A stretch of DNA of 15,419 nt, from positions 11,766 to 27,184 of the forward strand of contig QKYT01000335.1 of the NCBI GenBank assembly GCA_003550305.1, given 5' to 3'. The translations under genes were made by a program, and so were the position numbers. Below, piece after piece: positions 9,181-15,419 of this stretch. The stretch comes from Glomus cerebriforme. Taxonomy: Eukaryota; Glomeromycota; Glomeromycetes; Glomerales; Glomeraceae. Numbering within the stretch: position 1 is the first letter of the stretch; every line of letters starts with the position of its first letter. Below the pieces are notes generated by a model. The model searched no databases. It was not told the origin of the DNA and saw only the letters and a program-made list of their open reading frames with translations.

Positions 9181-9213
9181 GGCGACGACAAAGTCGCCGT
9201 TCATTAACCTAAT
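9181..9213 (+). mobile_element. Possible Helitron 3' terminus
   Basis: GGCGAC (9181-9186), a six-base loop and GTCGCC (9193-9198) make a perfect GC-rich hairpin in AT-rich DNA. Ten bases later comes CTAA followed by T (9209-9213); a second option is CTAG followed by T at 9214-9218. A short hairpin about 10 nt before a CTRR end, with insertion before T, is the known signature of Helitron 3' ends. No 5' TC end or Rep/helicase gene was identified, so this would be a non-autonomous or truncated copy. Confidence 0.4.
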
Positions 9214-9648
9214 CTAGTTAAGTATACAAAAATAATCTGAAAGATTTCTATAATCTAAAGAACGTAATGGTAATTCAGGATAATCATTTGCACATATTTT
9301 CAAACAACAAATCGCAAATCAAATTTTAATCATTTGATTTAGATAAATGTAACTTTTTTTTTAGGTTCAGCTTCTCTCTTTGATTGGACGCAGATATTTT
9401 TTCATTCTCTTAGTTGGTATAATATTTTCTTTTCTTCAAGGGTTTCCTTTTTTATATTAAACTATTTTTAATTTAATAATAATTTTTTTATGAACGAATG
9501 AATCAATCATTGTGTTAACTTTTTTTTTTATTACACTATCTCACTGTCGCATATGTAATTCATATGATTGAATAAAATATTTTTAATAACATTTCATTAT
9601 GACTGGTTTTGATATTTTCTTCTAATATTACCTAATCATTGACAAAAA
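9214..9648. other. AT-rich spacer before the right arm
   Basis: No gene is seen on either strand. A small hairpin, CATATGTAATTCATATG, lies at about 9550-9566. Confidence 0.45.
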
Positions 9649-10223
9649 AGAAATTATGATCTAATATGCAACGCGTAAAAAATATGGACTTTTCTTGACT
9701 AGCCGATTAGCTCATGATTAAAAATAAATAAATTTGGTAATAAAAAATCTAAATTAAGTAATACATTGCATAATCAATAATAAAAATACATAATAAGTTC
9801 TCATGACACATCTCTTGTAAATTTTACAAAAGATAAAAAAAAAACAATTATAAATATCTATAATTTTCTTTTAAAATTTTTTTTTTTCCTAAATTTGAAA
9901 AACTAGATTTACTGGATTTTTTCTATAAACTTCTCTCTCACTATAATTTTATCTTTTCTTTTTCCTTTTTAAAAACTAAATTCTCAGTCCCTTTTAACCT
10001 CCCTTTCTCTTACTTTCCTTATACTGTATATAGAGGTCTTCTTCGTATCAGGCAAGTCAGATAGTCGAGTATCTCCTCTCTGGCTGGTTTGATTTTTTTN
10101 AAAATCCTTTAAGCTCCTTTTAATTTCCTTATACTGTATATAGAGGTCTTCCTCGTATCAGGCAAGGAAAACTGGNTAGATAGTCGAGTATCTCCTAACT
10201 GGCTGGTGGTTTAGATTAGAATT
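9649..10223 (-). repeat. Right inverted arm with internal tandem duplication
   Basis: Inverted partner of 4777-5384. The duplicated unit (CCTTATACTGTATATAGAGG followed by the TCGTATCAGGCAAG motif) appears at about 10018 and 10128, with a period near 110 rather than the 135 of the left arm. Two N bases lie in this arm. The two arms have therefore diverged by both point changes and repeat-unit length. Confidence 0.88.
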
Positions 10224-10381
10224 CCCTCTTTACTTATTTCATTTAATTCCAAAAATCCAGTAATTCTAAAGATACCACAGCTAAATTAATACAAGTTACC
10301 AGTTGAAATATCAAAGAATCTCTGTAAAGCGATAGAGCCCAAAACCTCCTTTTCTAAAAGAAGATAAAGATAAATAACCTA

Positions 10382-11160
10382 ATGGAATATTATGGACTTA
10401 TTGAAAAAAATCCGGTAAAATAAATACTTAAAGACATAAAAGATTATGCAGTCATAATGAGGAATAATCAAAGAAGAAACAATTTTATTAACAATGAAAT
10501 ATGAAATAGAAGGTGTAGTGATGTCGTGATACCTTTAAACAGTAAAGACAAAAAGTACCTGATAATACAAATATACAAACTATATGACAACAAAAAAGCA
10601 AAAACAATTAGAATAATGGGTGAATGAAGAGTTGTTGAAGATTAAAGAGATCATTATTATGGTAACAGAAAGAAGATAAAGAAATGAGAAAAAATTTGGA
10701 AAGAATAAATTTGAAATATATAAACAAAGAAAGGTATCCTGAAAGAAAATAATAAGTGCCAGGAATATTGAGATCACCTATGAAATGTGAAAAAAAAAGA
10801 ATGCTATGTGAATTGAAAGAAGAAACAGGATTGGATTATAAAGTGGACATTATCAAACAAATAGGCAAAAAGAATAAGCCAATTTATATGGAAATAACAT
10901 TGACTCATGATACAAACATAATAGGAAATTTAGAACAGAAAATTTTACGACTTCAAAGTCCAGAAAAATTTGAATGAATATTGATGTATGAACAAAAAGG
11001 AGAAATAAAAATTGATCAAAAAAAAATATAGGAGGAGTATATACTAAGTATATTGTAAAAACTATGGGACAGAAAAATCGATGATAAACAAATAGAAATT
11101 GGGTGTATGGGAAATCCCAGAATTCTGGAACAAATAGTTATTATTTTTGACAATATATAG
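10382..11160 (+). pseudogene. Decayed outward-facing ORF with Nudix-like box
   Basis: From ATG at 10382 one frame reads MEYYGLIEKNPVK, then DIKDYAVIMRNNQRR, CSDVVIPLNSKDKKYLIIQ and IYKLYDNKKAKTIRIMGE, with a later DHYYGNRKKIKK. Near 10705-10720 it shifts to another frame, continuing INKERYPERK, VPGI and then CELKEETGLDYKVDI, KPIYMEITLTHD. The stretch ends at TAG 11158-11160. CELKEETGL matches the core of the Nudix box (REUxEExGU), with Cys for the usual Arg and a shortened glycine/glutamate part, so catalysis is unlikely. Nudix enzymes hydrolyse nucleoside diphosphates linked to another group. The frame contains several TGA, TAA and TAG codons. It starts 159 bp outside the right inverted arm and points away from it. 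The coding origin is fairly sure; the Nudix call is moderate. Confidence 0.6.
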
Positions 11161-11374
11161 TAATAATAGTTTATTTTAGTAGGAGATATAATTTTAATAT
11201 TCAAATCCAATTTTTATAATTTTAAAGAAATTTTTTTTTGACTTTTAAATATTCATTTTATTTTATTTTTATACTGTAATTTATGAAACAAGTAAACAGA
11301 ATCAATAAAACTAATATTAAATTGTTCAACAAGTTTAATTTGATATATTGCAAACATGGGTTTTTTTTCAATAG
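11161..11374. other. AT-rich gap between pseudogenes
   Basis: No gene is seen. The T-rich run ending TTTTTTTTCAATAG just before 11375 looks like a fungal 3' splice site for the following pseudogene. Confidence 0.4.
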
Positions 11375-12775
11375 ATTTAAGAAATTATTTTGAAGATAAC
11401 GTTCAACCTCGATGAGAAATACCTGATGGCCAATGGATTGAAAAATATGATTTTAAAGTTCATTGTAGAGAGACGCATTGATCATGCTTAACAATGGTTC
11501 AATAAAAACACCTCAAGATTTCCTAATGATCATAATGAGATCAAAATTACTAGTTATGCACTTGAGCAAGAAATAATGAAGTTACACTTATTTTGGAATA
11601 TTTTCGACTCCGATGTAACAACTGCAGCATGACATGTCTCAAGAGAAGTCGTCACATCATGATTGTTTAACAGATCACTTATGTCATTCCCATTGCTTCT
11701 TTGAAGAAGCTCATACCACTGGCACTTTACCTAAATGCTCACAATTCGCTGATCATGAAGGAAAACATATTTGTTCACAAAACTATGCTTGTGGGGAACC
11801 ATGTACTTTTTCTGAAAAATGAAATTGTCAAATCCGCTGTGCTAAAGAAATAGGATATGAAAAAACTCTTGGAAGTGAAACCCATTTATGTGAAGTTAGT
11901 CATCATTATTGTGATGCACCATATTCATTAAAAATAAACATTCCCAATGATATTTATAAATGCTGAAATAAATGCATAGTAAGTATACAAATGTTAATTT
12001 TATTTTATTTTATTTATTTCCATTNTTTACTAAGCCTTTTATTCAATTTGAAGATTCCTTGTGAAGTTAATCATTCTGTTCATAAATGTCAAAGGTATGT
12101 CCAATCGAATGTCCTCTTGAAGGATGTCAACGAAGATACGAAAGCAAAGAACATTTCCATGCTTTTGAGAAGGATGTACAGCATTTTGCGGGTAATAATT
12201 AATCACTAATACTATTTAAGGCTGAAAGTAAATTTAGGTGATTAATGTAATAAATTTTAGAAACGAACATCAATGTCCAAAAGAATGTGAGGAAAATGGG
12301 ATTTGCAAAATTGTAGTTGAACCTACTGCAATGATTAAACAACAATCCGAATATGTTAACAAGTTTGGCAGCTTTATGTTTACAAATTTATACACTATAT
12401 AAACCTTATATTATAAATCATAATTATATATGAATTAACTCTTTTTTGATTTTATAGTATTCTCAAACTTTTCAAAGGCTTCAATGTTGCAAAAAAATTT
12501 TCTCCTTATAAATTTGAACATGAAGGCAAACATGTTTATGAAGAAAAGAAGATTCATGAATGTGATGTATCATACCATGATAATAGGTTATACATATTAA
12601 AGAAGAAAATAAACAAAATTTTCATTACTGTGATGCCAAATGTCCAAATTGTGCATATTAAGTGAGTATATTTTATGATTATTTTGTCATTAAATTTCAT
12701 ACTAAGAGCACTAATAATTTCTTCTTAAGTGCACATTACCTTATTATCATGGTAAAATGCATAATACCGAGCATG
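11375..12775 (+). pseudogene. Multi-exon Cys/His-rich (VWFA-associated type) pseudogene
   Basis: Translated pieces in order are EIPDGQWIEKYDFKVHC, NNGSIKTPQDF, PNDHNEIKITSYALEQEI, a Cys/His-rich block (CLTDHLCHSHCFFEEAH, CSQFADHEGKHICSQ, NCQIRCAKEIG, HLCEVSHHYCDAP), then CPIECPLEGCQRRY, NEHQCPKECEENGIC and FHYCDAKCPNCAY. I recognise this as the Cys-rich repeat region found in Glomeromycotina VWFA-domain proteins; Zn binding is likely for intact members. Plausible introns are 11979-12053, 12192-12260, 12378-12457 and 12662-12729, all GT-AG. The gene is broken by TGA at EK*NCQ and KC*NKC (both explicable as CGA to TGA) and by about five one-base frame shifts. The stop at PR*EIP and a TAA at the end of the CPNCAY exon also interrupt it. 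The start and any VWA domain are not visible. Confidence 0.75.
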
Positions 12776-13762
12776 GTAAATAATTTAATTAAAAATAAGA
12801 TATAATTCAAAATAAATTCCAATAATTTTTGTTTCAATAGATACTGGGATGGGATGTGGGATTTTCCCATTCCCATTAATATGGGTGGCAAGTATAATTG
12901 TCATTAATACCAATTAGCCCATTGGGCGTTTTGGATTTAAAATAGTTAGAATCGATGTCAATCAAACTTTTCAGGAAATTACACTGCAGTCCATCCACAA
13001 TTTAATTTCATATGAATAACAAATTAGATGATGATTACGGTCTATGATAAAATCTGAGAATTTTTCAACTATACTGTATGTTTTGCTAGTAGTTTGTTTT
13101 ATATTTATTTGAATGGTAAGTTTGGGTGAATTTTTTAAGTTAGTAATGCAATTTTTGGAAATTTATAAAATAAATATGATACATGAAAAAAATTATTTTA
13201 ACAACAAATGAATTTAATTATCATGTTGATTATTCCTATTAATTTTTATGATAAACTTGTCAAAAGTATGAACTCTTTTATGATAAATTAAAAAAAACTA
13301 TATGCAAATTTATAGGAAGAACCAATTATTCAATAAGTAAGTTATTGATCAATTAATTCCTTGAGTAAAAATTGATTTTATTAAAACTAAAACTATAGAT
13401 CTTTCTTAAATCCAATCACAAAAAATTATATGATTGTTTTGGAATGTGCAGAGAATTTGACTAATTATGGGATATTGCACTACTGTTATTATAGTTTTGG
13501 TATAATAAAATTTTAATTGCGCATTACTTATACAATTTTAATAATTATGTTGCATAAGTTTACAAATTTGTCAGAGGAAAATAAGAATCAGCTCATATTT
13601 TTAATTTTTGATACAAATTTTTCTAACATTAAAAAACTTTTAGTCATTTGTATTTCTTAACTTTGTAACATTATGAATCAAAAATATCTCAGTGATAATG
13701 TATTTGTCTTCAAAATTAACTAAAAAACAAAATTTATTAATAATTAAAAGAGCATTATAAAG
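12776..13762. other. Mostly AT-rich; G/C-run inverted motif at 12848-12930
   Basis: After a possible last intron (12776-12840) comes a short stretch in which ATGGGATGTGGGA pairs imperfectly with TCCCATTCCCAT, followed by GCCCATTGGGC at about 12917-12927. It resembles a degenerate repeat rather than a coding exon. From 12930 to 13762 I see no gene. Confidence 0.45.
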
Positions 13763-14088
13763 AATATGGATGTGAACAGATTATCATTGGTGTCAATCAT
13801 TAACGCTAAATATTTCCAACAAATTTTTAAAAATTGGTTAATCAGAAATTTTAATGATGACAAATTATTAAATCCAAGGATCTCAACTTAATACAAAAAA
13901 ATCATTGGGAAAATTAGAATGGATTGTAATACAATAGATTTGAAAATATTAAATATATTACAAAAGGAGTTTTAGAATAATATATAAAACGTATTTAGAA
14001 AGAAGCATGGATAAATTATTGGAATAATAAAAAAAGAATCTTATTTGAATTTATAAAGAATTATTTTAAACTTTTGACATTTGTTTGA
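13763..14088 (+). pseudogene. Relic of a protein-kinase N-terminal exon
   Basis: Forward fragments in shifting frames read EYGCEQ, HWCQS, KYFQQIFKNW, RNFNDDKLLN, EWI and YNRFENIKYITKG, then KEAWINYWNNKKRILFEF. In Glomeromycotina kinases the order is a short Cys motif, a FQQNFKNWTSGN-like segment, then (E)WIPYxxFENIxYIxKGGFG, which leads into the glycine-rich loop of the kinase fold. The relic keeps this order but loses the G-loop (KG then VLE). It has several one-base shifts and stops. It lies on the strand opposite the kinase gene at 14429-15419 and is a separate copy. Confidence 0.6.
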
Positions 14089-14428
14089 TAATGACGTTAT
14101 GTTTCTCAATTATATCTAAAAAGTTTAAAGTTATATTTTAAAATAGATTATTTTTCTCGTTAAACCTGTGATTAAGTTTTATCAAATCTTTACCAATGAA
14201 GTAATTAATATGTGAAAGATCACAAATGAACTGACAATAATTAATAACATTAAAACATTATAGTAATCTTTATTTTAATATTTAGTATGATGTCAAAAAA
14301 AAAACTTTAATCAGCTTCATAAAATTTAAAAAAAGAAACTATGATAAAATCTGAAATAGTATAAAATATAAATAATGATATTTCTATTTTTGTATTTTAA
14401 CTATAATTTGATGTTAATCTTTGGTAAT
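14089..14428. other. AT-rich gap downstream of the kinase gene
   Basis: This lies between the kinase relic and the modelled last kinase exon. No gene or clear polyadenylation motif is seen on the minus strand. Confidence 0.4.
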
Positions 14429-15419
14429 TTAGCCTAAATAAATAAAATAATAAAATTAAATTACTAATATTGATAATTTAAAATCATTTAAAATTTACCT
14501 TGAGGATTAATATTAAATTTAGTAAAATCAATAGGTTCTATGGATTCTATAACATAAAAAGATTAATAAATATTATTTTTAAAACAAAGTCAAATAATAA
14601 ATAGTATTAATTACTTGAATATTCTTCCTCATNATCTGCATTTTTTGGTTCAGGTAAATTATTAAAATTCAATAGTCTACTTGTATAAATAGCTTGATGA
14701 TGTGTAGTATATGTAAGTTTATTATCTGATTTTGTAAATGATGGTTGTTTTTTGTTAATTTCGTCTGCTTCAACACTTTGTTTATAAATTTCACTATCCT
14801 TGTAACGTATATCATCAATCCATTGATTAAATTTTTCATATAAATAATTTGCAGTTAGCCTTTTTGATGGAATTGCATCTACACATTGTTTAAATATATC
14901 AACCATTAATTGAGGGACTTTAATATTAAAACTTGGTCTAAGTCCCTGACAGATTTTTAATGCTAAAAACTCTTCATGAGGAATATCATNATAAGGAGGT
15001 AATCCATTAATTACTTCATATATAATAATTCCAAAACTATAAATATCACATTCTTGTGTATATTTTTTTCCTCTTAAAACTTCAGGAGCCACATATGGCA
15101 ATACTCCATAAACTTTATCATGATTTTCATTTGCTGGTTTACATAATCCTAAATCTGTAATTCTAGTATAATCAGATAAACCATCTCTACTTAATATATT
15201 ACCACTATGAAAATCCTGATGAGTTAATCCCTTTTCATGAATAACATTAAGACCCAATGCAATATCCCGTAAAATATCAAGTTTATTATACAAGCTCAAT
15301 GAATTGAAATCACTATTTAATCTTTGTCTTAAATTACCCTTATCTGCATANTCCATTACCATCATAAAATTACTGGNTTTAGGATCTTTAGTAATNCCAT
15401 AAATNTTAATAANNNNANT
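14429..15419 (-). CDS. Protein kinase domain protein, 3' part with two small introns
   Basis: The coding strand enters at the window end (N-rich there) and reads IYGITKDPK then FMMVM-YADKGNL, the hinge region. Counted from the Met at 15365, the catalytic loop HQDFHSGNIL has Asp51 and Asn56. DLG (Asp71-Gly73) replaces DFG, APE is at 93-95 and CDIYSFG at about 106-112; GLRP follows at 141-144. HRD is HQD, so the RD arginine is missing, but the catalytic Asp, metal-binding Asn and Asp are kept. The kinase is probably active on Ser/Thr or Tyr, substrate unknown. The long exon is open to TAA at 14607-14609, but a better model splices at GT 14614-14613 into 14546-14499 (SIEPIDFTKFNINPQ) and then to 14433-14429 (GC TAA). 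The introns are 68 and 65 nt. The tail segment NFNNLPEPKNAD is typical of the Glomeromycotina kinase family. Confidence 0.88.

Larger units (their letters stand above)
4777..10223. mobile_element. Large inverted-arm structure, possible 5.4-kb foldback element
   Basis: Two arms of about 0.6 kb (4777-5384 and 9649-10223) are imperfect reverse complements over their whole length. They enclose 4.3 kb holding an intact coiled-coil gene. This may be one transposon with long terminal inverted repeats. It may equally be two copies of a repeat inserted in opposite directions, which the outward-facing decayed ORFs beyond both arms favour. No transposase is seen inside and no target-site duplication was found at the outer ends. 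Confidence 0.5.

Noticed and set aside
10580..10777. Reverse-strand hydrophobic frame
   Set aside because: Shadow of the forward Nudix-like pseudogene.
11016..11210. Reverse-strand Ile/Tyr-rich frame
   Set aside because: Antisense of the end of the same pseudogene.
12841..12917. Possible last exon of the Cys-rich pseudogene (to TAG at 12915)
   Set aside because: An intron fits, but the sequence is an inverted G/C-run repeat and its translation does not resemble the family.
1..15419. tRNA, rRNA, CRISPR arrays
   Set aside because: No cloverleaf with intron-free T-loop motif, no rRNA-like block and no regularly spaced repeats were found by eye.

Overview
The window looks like AT-rich nuclear DNA of a fungus, most likely an arbuscular mycorrhizal fungus (Glomeromycotina, Rhizophagus-like). 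This rests on a Sel1-repeat gene at one edge, a kinase of the large Glomeromycotina-type family at the other, short GT-AG introns of about 65-80 nt, and many decayed gene fragments and inverted-repeat elements between them. Family assignments come from recognition of protein motifs, not from a search. Scattered N bases show draft-quality sequence.

Layout. 1-399 is the 3' end of a Sel1-repeat gene. 1389-1593 is a palindromic MITE with a candidate target-site duplication, next to a decayed reverse-strand coding fragment (1624-1860). About 2244-3448 is a second inverted-terminal-repeat element, with 65-bp perfect inner repeats enclosing a small reverse-strand ORF (2497-2880) whose 3' end is probably frame-shifted. 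From 4777 to 10223 two inverted arms of about 0.6 kb face each other. Each carries a tandem duplication around a TATACAGTATA-type palindrome. Just outside each arm an ATG-initiated, stop-ridden ORF runs outward: leftward from 4718, and rightward from 10382, the latter ending in a Nudix-like box. Between the arms lies the only long intact gene, a 518-aa intronless coiled-coil protein of unknown function (5727-7283), plus a small gene remnant (7426-7520) and a possible Helitron 3' end (9181-9213).

The right third is a gene graveyard with one partial, apparently live gene. 11375-12775 is a multi-exon pseudogene of a Cys/His-rich family that I associate with fungal VWFA-domain proteins. 13763-14088 is a relic of a kinase N-terminal exon. 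14429-15419 (minus) is the 3' part of a protein kinase gene; two short introns and a five-nucleotide last coding exon can be modelled at its end.

I see no operon-like cooperation. The common theme is repeat-driven expansion and decay of Sel1, kinase, Cys-rich and transposon-linked families. Many breaks are single-base indels at short homopolymers, so part of the decay could be assembly error. No tRNA, rRNA or CRISPR array was seen.
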